Source of the DNA: Paenibacillus agri
GTDB taxonomy: Bacteria; Bacillota; Bacilli; Paenibacillales; Paenibacillaceae
Length of the DNA stretch: 64,000 nt
Direction: 5' to 3'
Assembly (NCBI RefSeq): GCF_013359945.1
Contig: NZ_JABWCS010000221.1
Span: forward strand, 372,001 to 436,000
The notes under the pieces are model-generated. The model made no database searches, was not told the DNA's origin, and saw only the letters and a program-made list of their open reading frames with translations. Below, one piece after another: positions 8,453-16,208 of this stretch; positions within the stretch are counted from its first letter, which is position 1, and each line of letters opens with the position of its first letter. Made by a program: the position numbers and the translations under genes.

Positions 8453-9487
8453 TTACAGATTGATAAATGCTTCTTCCGGCGCAGTTTCAGCTGTCAGCAG
8501 ACCGTTTTCTTTTAGCCATTGTTGTACCTTGTTCCACGAAGCCGGGTCCTGATAACCAAACGGTTCTTTTCCCGCATCCATTAGTGGAAGCAGAACTTCC
8601 AGACTTTTTTTCTCGATATCTTTGTCAAGCGGGGAGCTCTGATCTTCATGCTTGAACAGAAGGGCCAGCGCTTCCTCCGGATGTTCTTTGACGAACTTTT
8701 GACCCTTTGCGGCGGCGGTCAGAAATTTTTTGAAATAAGCCTGAGAGTTCTGCATTCCTTGTTGGCTGGCTACCAGCACAAGCTCATAATAATCCGGAAC
8801 TCCATAATCCGTCGGGTTAAGGGAGGTCACCGGATGTCCCTCTTTTTCCAGAATCAGCTGCTCATGATTGATAAAACCTCCAATGATAGCATCGGTCTGC
8901 CCTGTGGAGAGGGCCGGAACGAGGTTGAAGCCAATATCCACGAGCTTTAAGGATTCAGGATCACCACCGCTGCTGCGGACCATCGTTTTTACCATGGCTT
9001 CATAGAGCGGGATGGAGGAATAGCCTACGGTCTTGCCGGCCAGGTCAGCAGGCGTCTTCACAGCGGAATCGGCTGGAACCATCAGATGGTTCAAGGGATG
9101 TCTGACAATCGCGGCAATGGAGAGGACAGGGATCTGTTCCCCGCGTGCCATCAGCACCTGTGGCTGGTAACTCAGCGCAAGATCAATCTTGCCCGCAGCT
9201 ACGAGCTTCAGCGCATCATTACTGTCAGCAGGCATTTGAATCTCCACATCAAGCCCCTCTTCGGCAAAATATCCATTCTCCTGAGCGGCGTAAAGGAAGG
9301 AATGAACAGCATTCGGATACCAGTCCAGCATCAACGTAAGCTTATGCGGCTTGTCGGACGCTTCTCCGGTTTGGCTTCCTGAGCTTCCAGACTTTGCTGC
9401 TTCGCCGCAACCACTCGCAAGCAACACTGTCATTGCAAGCAACAGCAGCGGAACAATTTTTTTGAATCTGTGATGTCTTGTAATCAT
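8453..9487 (-). CDS. thiY: thiamine-pyrimidine ABC transporter, substrate-binding lipoprotein
   Basis: 344 residues with a lipoprotein signal (hydrophobic MTVLLASGC, lipid cysteine near residue 27), then an NMT1/THI5-like periplasmic binding domain with LTLMLDWYPNAVHSFLYAA, the conserved start of ThiY proteins. It binds a thiamine pyrimidine precursor outside the membrane and passes it to ThiX/ThiZ. In Bacillus halodurans ThiXYZ carries formylaminopyrimidine with TenA in the operon; no tenA is present here, so HMP or a related pyrimidine is as likely. The start overlaps the thiX end by 4 bases. Confidence 0.92.
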   Translation of the reverse strand: MITRHHRFKKIVPLLLLAMTVLLASGCGEAAKSGSSGSQTGEASDKPHKLTLMLDWYPNAVHSFLYAAQENGYFAEEGLDVEIQMPADSNDALKLVAAGKIDLALSYQPQVLMARGEQIPVLSIAAIVRHPLNHLMVPADSAVKTPADLAGKTVGYSSIPLYEAMVKTMVRSSGGDPESLKLVDIGFNLVPALSTGQTDAIIGGFINHEQLILEKEGHPVTSLNPTDYGVPDYYELVLVASQQGMQNSQAYFKKFLTAAAKGQKFVKEHPEEALALLFKHEDQSSPLDKDIEKKSLEVLLPLMDAGKEPFGYQDPASWNKVQQWLKENGLLTAETAPEEAFINL

Positions 9488-10260
9488 TTGTGAAATCCTC
9501 TTTTCTTGAAAATAATCTTTTCGATCATAGCGATAATCAGAAATAAGCCAACGCCCATCGCGGACAGCAGGACCACTGCGGCAAACATTTCTTTGCTTTG
9601 CAAATTCCCTGCCATCCTGCGGCTAAAATATCCAAGTCCCTTGCTGCCGCCTAGCCATTCGCCAATCGTTGCCCCGATCACGCAGTAGACCATCGACAGC
9701 TTGAGGCCGGAGAAGTAAGAGGGCAGAGCCAGCGGAATCCGTGTCTTGAGCAGGATTTGACGGGTGCTGGCGCCCATGGTGCGGAGCAGGTCCTCATAAG
9801 CGTGATTCTTCTGCTGTAACCCATCATAAGCGCCAACCACCACTGGGAAAAAAGCGGTCAGGAATACGACAGCCACCTTACTCCATAGCGTGTATCCGAA
9901 CCACATAATAAAGACAGGAGAAAGCGCGATGAGCGGAATAGTCTGGCTGATGATAATGAAGGGATAGAGTGCCTTTTCCAGCGGACGCCACGTGTGCATG
10001 CCAAGTCCCAGCAAGGTGCCGCAGGTAACTGACAAGACGTAGCCAAGCAGTACTTCTTGCAACGTAGCGGGTAAATGCAGCCCGAACAATATTTTACTGT
10101 TTTCAACCAGAGCGGTTCCTATCGACAGAGGCCCTGGGAGAATGAAAGGTGGAAGGACTCCTATCCGCGCCAGCATCTCCCATAGACCGAGAATAAACAG
10201 CAGCAGAACAAGGAAAGGGCCGTAATTCTGCAAGTTTTTTCTAAACAGCCGTGTTATCAT
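9484..10260 (-). CDS. thiX: thiamine-pyrimidine ABC transporter, permease
   Basis: 258 residues with about six membrane helices and the BPD_transp_1 EAA-type loop GASTRQILLKTRIPLALPSYFSGLK that contacts the ATPase. Related to SsuC/TauC permeases; assignment to pyrimidine uptake rests on its place between thiZ and thiY under a TPP riboswitch. Its start lies inside the last 20 bases of thiZ and its end overlaps thiY by 4 bases, so the three transporter genes are tightly coupled. Confidence 0.92.
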   Translation of the reverse strand: MITRLFRKNLQNYGPFLVLLLFILGLWEMLARIGVLPPFILPGPLSIGTALVENSKILFGLHLPATLQEVLLGYVLSVTCGTLLGLGMHTWRPLEKALYPFIIISQTIPLIALSPVFIMWFGYTLWSKVAVVFLTAFFPVVVGAYDGLQQKNHAYEDLLRTMGASTRQILLKTRIPLALPSYFSGLKLSMVYCVIGATIGEWLGGSKGLGYFSRRMAGNLQSKEMFAAVVLLSAMGVGLFLIIAMIEKIIFKKRGFHK

Positions 10261-11011
10261 ACAATTTGCGCTCCAGTTCAGCCCGCAGCTCTATAAACCG
10301 CGGTTCATAATTCATTTTGCTATGCCGGGGCCTAGGGAGATCCACGAGTATTTCCTCTACACTTCCTCCAGCGCGTCCAGGTAAGAGATAGATGCGGTCA
10401 CTAAGCAGCACAGCCTCCTCCAGATCATGCGTAATGAAGAGAATTGTCTTGTCCAGCTCATCCAAAATCTCCAGTAGCCAGCTATGCATTTCCCGCTTGG
10501 TCATGTGATCGAGTGCTCCAAAAGGTTCATCTAGCAGAAGTAGGCCGCCTCCCGTAATGAGTGTTCGGAGAAAAGCTACCCGCTGCCGCATTCCGCCGGA
10601 CAGTTCATGGGGGAACGAGTTTTCAATACCGGCCAGACCTAAACGCTCCAGCAATTCAATTACCTGACTAGTAACCTCGGCTTTGCTACGGCTCCGCTTA
10701 ATTTCCCAAGGAAGCAGGCAATTCTCCAGAACCGTCCTCCAGGGTAGCAGCAGATCCTGCTGAGGCATATAAGCGACCTGTCCCAAACGCTTGGCGGTAG
10801 CGGAAATTTCGTGAAGACGCAGTTCACCGCTGCTTGGCTCCAGCAATCCGGCGATAATTTTAAAAAGCGTGCTTTTTCCGCATCCGCTGGTCCCAACAAG
10901 GGAAACGAACTCGCCTTGATGAACCGCTAGGGATATATCTGATAGCACTGGTGCATCTGCGGATTTGGCATAGGCATAGGATAAATTGTGTACAGATATG
11001 ATTTCCGTAAT
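10241..11011 (-). CDS. thiZ: thiamine-pyrimidine ABC transporter, ATPase (likely AUU start)
   Basis: Cytoplasmic ATPase of the ThiXYZ importer. Walker A GTSGCGKST, Q-loop AYMPQQD, signature LSGGMRQR, Walker B LLLLDEPFGALD and the switch histidine in FITHDLEEA. I place the start at the ATT codon at 11011 (ATT ACG GAA), 8 bases after a perfect AAGGAGG (11026-11020); this yields TEIISVHNLSYAY, the normal start of such ATPases, and 256 residues. The only upstream in-frame ATG (11050) has no spaced ribosome binding site and lies within the riboswitch terminator hairpin. The gene is first in the thiZXYMDE operon. Confidence 0.88.
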   Translation of the reverse strand: MTEIISVHNLSYAYAKSADAPVLSDISLAVHQGEFVSLVGTSGCGKSTLFKIIAGLLEPSSGELRLHEISATAKRLGQVAYMPQQDLLLPWRTVLENCLLPWEIKRSRSKAEVTSQVIELLERLGLAGIENSFPHELSGGMRQRVAFLRTLITGGGLLLLDEPFGALDHMTKREMHSWLLEILDELDKTILFITHDLEEAVLLSDRIYLLPGRAGGSVEEILVDLPRPRHSKMNYEPRFIELRAELERKLYDNTAV

Positions 11012-11034
11012 CCGCGTAACCTCCTTAGCACGAT

Positions 11035-11073
11035 AAAAAGACCCCTTCATCTCCCGACGGAAATAAAGGGGCC
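11035..11073 (-). terminator. riboswitch expression-platform terminator
   Basis: On the minus strand CCCCTT (from about 11071) pairs with AAGGGG (to about 11042) around a 16-18-base loop, followed directly by TTTTT (11039-11035), and then the thiZ ribosome binding site. This is the expected OFF-state hairpin of a transcription-terminating TPP riboswitch. Confidence 0.82.
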
Positions 11074-11117
11074 TAAAATTTAAGTTTGCAAAAAGAACAG
11101 CCATGCAATACCTGAAT

Positions 11118-11213
11118 TTCAGTTCCACTTCCCTCCGCTGGTATGATCCAGATCAGGTTCCAAGGGTCCGAAGCTTACCGCTTTCGTCTCAGCCAATTCA
11201 GGCTCCCCTAGTG
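11118..11213 (-). promoter_or_regulatory. TPP riboswitch (THI element) aptamer
   Basis: Read on the minus strand: CTAGGGGAGCC, then GGCTGAGA, ACCCTTGGAACCTGATCTGG and ATACCAGCGGAGGGAAGTGG. These are the conserved pieces of the thiamine pyrophosphate aptamer. It lies between a consensus promoter and the terminator before thiZ, so thiamine pyrophosphate should shut down the salvage and uptake operon. Confidence 0.97.
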
Positions 11214-11256
11214 AAAAAAGACTTTTATCGCTATCAAGTTTCATAATTCGGTTATA

Positions 11257-11284
11257 AATATACCATATTTTATAGTATTGTAAA
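11257..11284 (-). promoter_or_regulatory. SigA-type promoter of the thi operon
   Basis: On the minus strand TTTACA (11284-11279), a 16-base spacer and TATATT (11262-11257), about 45 bases before the TPP aptamer. Confidence 0.6.
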
Positions 11285-11323
11285 TAGCAGGGCATATTAA
11301 ATTCATTCACTAGGGTGATCTCA

Positions 11324-11809
11324 TTGGAACTAGACAAAGCAATCTGTAGCAGTATCGGGAATTATGAACATGCGCTGACTAAGGGGAATAAATATAAAAT
11401 ATTAGATGAAAAAGAAGAAATGATCAGAATCGTCGGAGACCACGGTAGGAGAGTTTGGATCAATAAGTATTACTTTTATTTTAATGACGAAGAAGTGCTT
11501 ATATTGACTGACTGGAAATTCGATGATGATGTTGAAACAACGGAATTTATTGAAATGTCTTTAACATTTAACGATCGAGTAAAACGTTGGTGCATCATTA
11601 CTACACCGGATAAATTAAAGCAGTATTTTGCTAGACAAGAGCCAGAATTACCAGGGATTCATATAGGACACATGATAATAGTGCAAAGGATAGATGTTGA
11701 CACTGTTAATGCATTTTTGCGACAAATGGATAACCAAGGCGAATTACTTAAAGCATCATTACCACTAGGTGAAGGATCAGAAGACGAAGATATTTCCGGC
11801 TCTCTTTAA
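11324..11809 (+). CDS. hypothetical protein, AT-rich locus gene 1
   Basis: I do not recognise this family. About 161 residues, soluble, mixed alpha/beta, acidic at the C-terminus (GSEDEDISGSL) and with no clear catalytic motif. I chose TTG at 11324 because AGGGTGATC just before it matches the anti-Shine-Dalgarno sequence; a GTG at 11315 would lie inside that site. It begins a group of three AT-rich genes inserted between the thi operon and the efflux locus, with base use clearly unlike the flanking genes. The small soluble type resembles polymorphic-toxin immunity proteins, but that is only a suggestion. Confidence 0.65.
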   Translation: MELDKAICSSIGNYEHALTKGNKYKILDEKEEMIRIVGDHGRRVWINKYYFYFNDEEVLILTDWKFDDDVETTEFIEMSLTFNDRVKRWCIITTPDKLKQYFARQEPELPGIHIGHMIIVQRIDVDTVNAFLRQMDNQGELLKASLPLGEGSEDEDISGSL

Positions 11810-11857
11810 ACTGTTAGTAGTATCTGATAACAACGCTGTAATGAAAGGAGCGTCAAG

Positions 11858-12241
11858 ATGAAAGAAAGGACTGCGAAGTCAACTTTACAAGTATTTTTGT
11901 TTATCTCGATAGTGTTTATCATAACTTCATTGATACAGTTGTTGCTAAATATCGTGCAAGAGCGCCCAGCTTGGGTGTTAACTTTAGTGTCCCTACCCTT
12001 ACCAATGTTTGTGTTTCTTGCGGTTGTGATAATCTTAGATTTAGCGAAGCAGGACTTTATGATATTAAAAGGTAGATTGACCACTATAAGAGGTAATAAA
12101 GTTATTGTGAAAACATCAAATGAAAGAGAAAAAAAGTTTAATATAACTAGCAATCAAATGAGAGAACTAGAGAAGGATAAGGATATTGAAATAACGTACT
12201 ATAAGAGAACAAAAACAGTAATAAATGTAACAAATGTTTAG
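11858..12241 (+). CDS. small two-helix membrane protein, AT-rich locus gene 2
   Basis: 127 residues. Two hydrophobic helices at about residues 11-31 and 42-61 (VFLFISIVFIITSLIQLLL; MFVFLAVVIILDLA), then a soluble C-terminal part of about 65 residues rich in Lys and Asn with beta-strand character (RLTTIRGNKVIVKTSNERE). The ATG follows GAAAGGAGCG at a good distance. No family recognised. Low GC like its neighbours. Confidence 0.65.
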   Translation: MKERTAKSTLQVFLFISIVFIITSLIQLLLNIVQERPAWVLTLVSLPLPMFVFLAVVIILDLAKQDFMILKGRLTTIRGNKVIVKTSNEREKKFNITSNQMRELEKDKDIEITYYKRTKTVINVTNV

Positions 12242-12281
12242 AGGGAATAAGAGGTGTTTGACCTTCAAAAGGAGTAATAAA

Positions 12282-12779
12282 GTGCAAAGAGCATCTGAAG
12301 AAGAAAAGTTAAATATCCTTGATTTATTCGGAAGATTGGATGTTGAAGAGTACAAAAATCCTGGTTCTATTTTTAGATATATAGGATTATTAGATGTACA
12401 CGCTAAGCGCCTATCTGAAGAGGAAGCAGCATCGATATTAAGCTCGGAGCTTATTAGCAGGAATGAAAATAAATTTGAAAATTACTTTCGGCGATGTGTA
12501 CAAAGCATCCCAGGCCGGATATTTGTTAAGAGATGTCCAATTATTGGAGGACGGGATAGCCATGAGAACATTTTCAAAATAGAAGAAAGTGATGAATTGA
12601 TGGATATTATAAAACAGATAGCTCGAGAAGAATGCTTTTATAATATCTATTTTGTTGAAGCGATGACAGTAGTCGTTGGAAACTTTGATTTATCATGGCC
12701 GATCTATAGTTTTTCAGAAGACTACAGAACATTTAATCAAATAGCAAGAGAGGTAAACTTATACATAAGAACTGATTAG
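12282..12779 (+). CDS. hypothetical protein, AT-rich locus gene 3
   Basis: 165 residues with no recognised domain; soluble with an acidic helical N-terminus (QRASEEEKLNILDLFGRL). I start at GTG 12282, 7 bases after AAAAGGAG, rather than at the longer in-frame ATG at 12234, which overlaps the previous gene and lacks a good site. The context (three unrelated AT-rich short genes in a row) suggests horizontally acquired cargo. Function unknown. Confidence 0.62.
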   Translation: MQRASEEEKLNILDLFGRLDVEEYKNPGSIFRYIGLLDVHAKRLSEEEAASILSSELISRNENKFENYFRRCVQSIPGRIFVKRCPIIGGRDSHENIFKIEESDELMDIIKQIAREECFYNIYFVEAMTVVVGNFDLSWPIYSFSEDYRTFNQIAREVNLYIRTD

Positions 12780-12911
12780 AGCATCAAGAAGGACTAATAA
12801 CCCTAGAAAAGCTGAGCAAACTGGAGGTAATGATCGTACGTTAACAAAAAAAGATGCTTTTATAAGCAATATTCTTGATGTTTTAAGATGAATACCCGGT
12901 GATACTGTAAT

Positions 12912-12954
12912 AAACCTCCAGCTTCGCGCACATGTGCGGAACCGGAGGTTTTTT
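12912..12954. terminator. intrinsic terminator, duplicate of the one at 16125
   Basis: AACCTCC (12913-12919) and GGAGGTT (12944-12950) with a T-run. Its loop contains CAGCTTCGC, as does the terminator beside the S-layer gene at 16125-16172, suggesting the two hairpins share an origin. Confidence 0.75.
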
Positions 12955-12969
12955 CAGCATTAGCCGCTC

Positions 12970-13010
12970 TTATTCAGTAACTGAGGCTTCGCGGGACTTC
13001 AGGAGATTAA
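12970..13010 (-). pseudogene. remnant of an S-layer homology gene 3' end
   Basis: The minus strand encodes NLLKSREASVTE followed by a stop, matching the end DFLKFREAAAAE of the S-layer homology protein at 16209. About 30 of 36 bases agree. Upstream the frame soon meets stops. With the adjacent terminator copy it looks like the tail of a lost paralogue. 13264-13398, further right, shows nothing I can support. Confidence 0.55.
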
Positions 13011-13081
13011 AAAAGCTGCCTACATAGAACGCATTAAAGTAACACACAAAGCTCAGAAATTATTACCGATGTGTAATTAAC

Positions 13082-13260
13082 GGCATTTTTGTACCCTAAA
13101 TCTTCCTCAGCTATAGGGTAGACGGTAATTAAGGACAATATTGTATGTTAATTCTTCCACAATAGGATGTTTAGCATGGTTTTTTCAAAAATAAGGTACA
13201 AAAATGCTCTTATTTACCTAATTTACCTTTATTCAAGAAAAATAAGGTACAAAAATGCTG
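13082..13260. repeat. GGTACAAAAATG inverted-repeat element, copy 1
   Basis: GCATTTTTGTACCCTAAAT at 13083-13101 faces two direct copies of AATAAGGTACAAAAATGCT at about 13191-13209 and 13241-13259. The same motif in the same arrangement occurs at 19881-20063. It is non-coding and lies between the thi/AT-rich region and the TetR gene. Confidence 0.65.
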
Positions 13261-13398
13261 TTAGTTGAGGAGGCAGAGCCACTCTTCTTTGTTGAGGAGA
13301 ATGGTGCAGAGAATAGGAGAGTTGCGACCTAAACTAAGCCTTAATTTCACTAGAATAACGCCTGATCCCCAGTTTGAATCTTAATTTCTCTCCATATA

Positions 13399-14040
13399 TC
13401 ACCTTTTTTTTCTGACAAGCCCGTCAATGAACAAGGTGAGTATCCCCTGAGTAATATCTTCTTTGGTAGATTGATGCGCCTTCTGCTGATAGAGATAAAG
13501 ATCGGGGCTCAGCACGGACAGGAGCGCAGTCACGGTAAAATGCGGGTCAATGTTCACGATCTCACCATTCTCTGCAGCTTGCGATAGCAATTCTGTGAAA
13601 ATAACATTTACCCGTCGGAAAAAAGGGTGCTCGAATTGAGTGAGTTGCTTCTTGCCCACAAACTCAGATTTGATTAGGTGCAGTAGCTCCGCATGCTGAT
13701 CAATGAAATCGACCACCTGCTCGATGCTGTTCTGAAGACGCTGAAGTGCCGGATCATCTGCGTTTGAGCTCTGTGCTTCCCGCTCCAGTTCGGTCAAGAA
13801 ACGACCCGTGCTGTCCCGCAGAAGGGCTGAGCAAATCTCACCTTTGTCAGTAAAACGGCGGTAAAGGGAGCCTTGGCCGATGCCAGCCTGCTTGGCAATG
13901 CTGTACATGCTGACATTTTCCAGGCCTGACGCTTTGAAAAGTTCTCGGGCTGCATTCAATATGCGTTCATGATAAGGATCAATTGTTTGTTGGTTTGCAG
14001 GGTCTATTGGGGCAAGCGAAGCTTTCTCTGTTTTTTTCAT
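13399..14040 (-). CDS. TetR family regulator of the adjacent efflux gene
   Basis: 213 residues. The N-terminal TetR DNA-binding domain is at about residues 23-70: ILNAARELFKASGLENVSMYSIAKQ and GIGQGSLYRRFTDKGEIC, the recognition helix region. The rest is a helical ligand-binding domain. The ATG at 14040 follows AAGGAG by 7 bases; a longer frame to 14109 has no site and would run into the operators. It diverges from a DHA2 efflux pump, with two identical palindromes between, so it very likely represses the pump and itself until a toxic ligand binds. Confidence 0.9.
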   Translation of the reverse strand: MKKTEKASLAPIDPANQQTIDPYHERILNAARELFKASGLENVSMYSIAKQAGIGQGSLYRRFTDKGEICSALLRDSTGRFLTELEREAQSSNADDPALQRLQNSIEQVVDFIDQHAELLHLIKSEFVGKKQLTQFEHPFFRRVNVIFTELLSQAAENGEIVNIDPHFTVTALLSVLSPDLYLYQQKAHQSTKEDITQGILTLFIDGLVRKKR

Positions 14041-14093
14041 ACGGGGCTCCTTTTGGTTGCAGCGTATATTTTTTGAAAAATAAAAGTAGGGAA

Positions 14094-14122
14094 TTGACAA
14101 TGCGGACAATTGTCCGTAGACT
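14094..14122 (+). promoter_or_regulatory. efflux-gene promoter with operator in the spacer
   Basis: TTGACA (14094-14099), a 17-base spacer and TAGACT (14117-14122). The spacer is almost entirely the palindrome CGGACAATTGTCCG (14103-14116), so repressor binding would block RNA polymerase directly. Confidence 0.7.
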
Positions 14123-14150
14123 AATTAATGCCAACACGGACAATTGTCCG
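14103..14150. promoter_or_regulatory. twin TetR operators
   Basis: Two exact copies of the 14-bp palindrome CGGACAATTGTCCG at 14103-14116 and 14137-14150, 34 bp centre to centre, between the divergent TetR and MFS genes. Confidence 0.85.
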
Positions 14151-14222
14151 TTCACTAATTATAATTTAGATCCATTTCAAAGGTCAATGATTCCTGAGAT
14201 GGCGATAGAGGAGGAAGAGAGA

Positions 14223-15731
14223 ATGGAACATACGGTACAACCGGATCGTGAATTTCGCATATCTGGGATCCTGGTCCCTTTGATTGCGATTATTGCCGGG
14301 GTATTCATGGTAGCGCTAGACTCCACGGCTATGAACGTTGCATTACCCACACTTTTGAAGGACTTCGATACAAATCTGACTACACTGCAATGGGTAGTTA
14401 CCGGCTATATGCTGGCGCAGGCTTCAGTCATCCCGCTGTCGGGCTGGCTTTCCGACCGGTTCGGGGCCAAGAGAGTGTTCTTAAGTGCTGTTGTTTTGTT
14501 TACGATAGGGTCCATTTTGTGCGCGCTGCCCAATAGTGCGGAGTGGTTGATTACATTCCGGGTCATTCAAGGACTTGGGGGAGGTAGCGTAATTCCGATA
14601 GCTATGGCGTACGTCTACCGGCTTAGCCCACCTGGCAAGGTTGGCGTTGTGATGGGTCTTATGGGCATTCCTGTTCTGTTTGCCCCGGCAATTGGCCCTG
14701 TACTGTCTGGCTGGCTTGTTGAATTCCATTCCTGGCGTTGGATTTTTCTAATCAATATACCGATTGGCATCATCTGCTTGTTGATCGGCATGCGAAAGTT
14801 ACCCAAAGTGGAGCGAACTCAGGTCCCGGGGATGGATAAGTTGGGTATGATTCTTGGGCCGCTGGCTTTTGCCGCATTAACTTACGGAGTTAGCCAGGGA
14901 GCTGAGAGCTGGACGTCCAGCAAAACGCTATTCGGTCTGGGTCTTGGTGCCGTTGCCCTGATCCTGTTTGTTATCGTGGAATTAAGAGCACAAACACCGC
15001 TATTAGAACTGCGTGTGATGGGTTCCATAGACTTCAGTTTAGGCATCATCGTCCAGTGGATCGGGCAGTTCGGGCTGTACGGCGCGTTGTTCCTGATGCC
15101 GCAATTCTTGCAGCAGGCCCGTGGTTTCGGTGCTTTTGATACCGGCTTGACGATGCTACCGCAGGCCATAGCTTCAGGACTGGTGATGCCGATTGCCGGG
15201 ATGTTGTTCGATAAAATCGGAGTACGTTGGCTCATCGTTGGCGGTCTCGGTTTGATCTCCGGCGCGCTGTATCAGTACTCCCACGTGGATTTGACCATAA
15301 CATCACGGGATGTAATCTTGCCGCTGCTGATGTGTGGTGCGGGTATGGGGCTGATGATCATGCCGATGAATACGCATCTCCTTAATAAAGCGCCACGCCA
15401 TCTGGTGAACCGGGTGACTTCGTTGACCAATTCCATGCAACAGGTGATCAATTCCCTGGCGATCTCGACACTTGTGACGATTCTGACCTCCAGAACAGCA
15501 ACGCATGCACTTGAAATGAAGGAGGCGGCAGCTGCCGCGGGAGTCAGTTCTGCAGCAACTTCGCCGGAAGCGGTGAAGCTGGCAACACAGAATCTACTTG
15601 TAAAAGGCTTTGACGACACCTTCCATATTATGATGTTCGTCGCTATTGGTGGCGCAGTACTGGGTCTTCTGCTCCGCAGAGGCAGCAAAAAGGCAGAGGA
15701 AGCGCCACATACCGAGATGATGCACAGCTAA
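14223..15731 (+). CDS. DHA2 family multidrug efflux MFS transporter (EmrB/QacA type)
   Basis: 502 residues with about 14 hydrophobic helices, typical of proton-driven drug exporters. Motifs: VALDSTAMNVALPTL in helix 1, the loop GWLSDRFGAKRVF (MFS motif A), RVIQGLGGGS and the antiporter motif GIPVLFAPAIGPVLSGWL in helix 5. The ATG at 14223 follows AGGAGGAAG. The long hydrophilic C-terminal segment is Ala-rich. It is divergent from and presumably repressed by the TetR protein, and is followed at 25 bases by a DoxX-like gene. Substrate unknown. Confidence 0.93.
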   Translation: MEHTVQPDREFRISGILVPLIAIIAGVFMVALDSTAMNVALPTLLKDFDTNLTTLQWVVTGYMLAQASVIPLSGWLSDRFGAKRVFLSAVVLFTIGSILCALPNSAEWLITFRVIQGLGGGSVIPIAMAYVYRLSPPGKVGVVMGLMGIPVLFAPAIGPVLSGWLVEFHSWRWIFLINIPIGIICLLIGMRKLPKVERTQVPGMDKLGMILGPLAFAALTYGVSQGAESWTSSKTLFGLGLGAVALILFVIVELRAQTPLLELRVMGSIDFSLGIIVQWIGQFGLYGALFLMPQFLQQARGFGAFDTGLTMLPQAIASGLVMPIAGMLFDKIGVRWLIVGGLGLISGALYQYSHVDLTITSRDVILPLLMCGAGMGLMIMPMNTHLLNKAPRHLVNRVTSLTNSMQQVINSLAISTLVTILTSRTATHALEMKEAAAAAGVSSAATSPEAVKLATQNLLVKGFDDTFHIMMFVAIGGAVLGLLLRRGSKKAEEAPHTEMMHS

Positions 15732-15756
15732 AGGATCGAGGGAGGAGAAGCTCAAA

Positions 15757-16116
15757 ATGACTATCGCATTATGGATTGTCCAGATTTTATTAGCACTTGT
15801 CTTTTTTTGGGCTGGTGGCATGAAATTGTTTCAAGAGAACAAGGCAATGGAAATGATGGTCTGGGCTAGAGAGGCTTCAAGAAGCTTTTTAATATTTGTT
15901 GGAGTGGCTGAAATAATAGGCGGAATCGGTCTAATCTTACCTGGAGCATTGGGGATTTTACCAGTCTTAACCCTTCTTGCAGCCATTGGCACAGCCATTA
16001 TTCTGATTTTAGCAGCATTATTACATGCAAGAAGAAAAGAAAAAGGCGTGGGGATTAATATTGTATTTTTATTATTAGCTTTATTTGTGGTCATTGGCCA
16101 TATCCTTATCAAGTAG
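15757..16116 (+). CDS. DoxX family membrane protein
   Basis: 119 residues with four hydrophobic helices (ALWIVQILLALVFFWAGGMKL first) as in DoxX/DoxX-like proteins. It follows the efflux gene on the same strand after 25 bases, with GGGAGGAGAAG before the ATG, so it probably shares the TetR-controlled transcript. DoxX proteins are linked to thiol/oxidative stress, but the exact role here is unknown. Overall composition is more AT-rich than the pump. Confidence 0.85.
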   Translation: MTIALWIVQILLALVFFWAGGMKLFQENKAMEMMVWAREASRSFLIFVGVAEIIGGIGLILPGALGILPVLTLLAAIGTAIILILAALLHARRKEKGVGINIVFLLLALFVVIGHILIK

Positions 16117-16124
16117 ACAAATAA

Positions 16125-16172
16125 CGAAGAACCTCTAGCTTCGCATATACCGCGAAAATAGAGGTTCTTTTT
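16125..16172. terminator. bidirectional terminator between doxX-like and S-layer genes
   Basis: GAACCTCTA (16129-16137) and TAGAGGTTC (16159-16167), then a T-run; A-rich sequence on the other side serves the minus strand. Confidence 0.85.
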
Positions 16173-16208
16173 CATTATAGAAGGGAAATACTGTGAATAT
16201 TGAGCTGA

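Noticed and set aside
12799..12891. Short open tail reading NPRKAEQTGGNDRTLTKKDA before the terminator at 12912
   Set aside because: It has no start codon or ribosome site; it might be a remnant of a lost gene but cannot be supported.
13983..14222. Upstream extension of the efflux gene frame
   Set aside because: It would cover the operators, the promoter and part of the TetR gene; ATG 14223 has a proper ribosome site.
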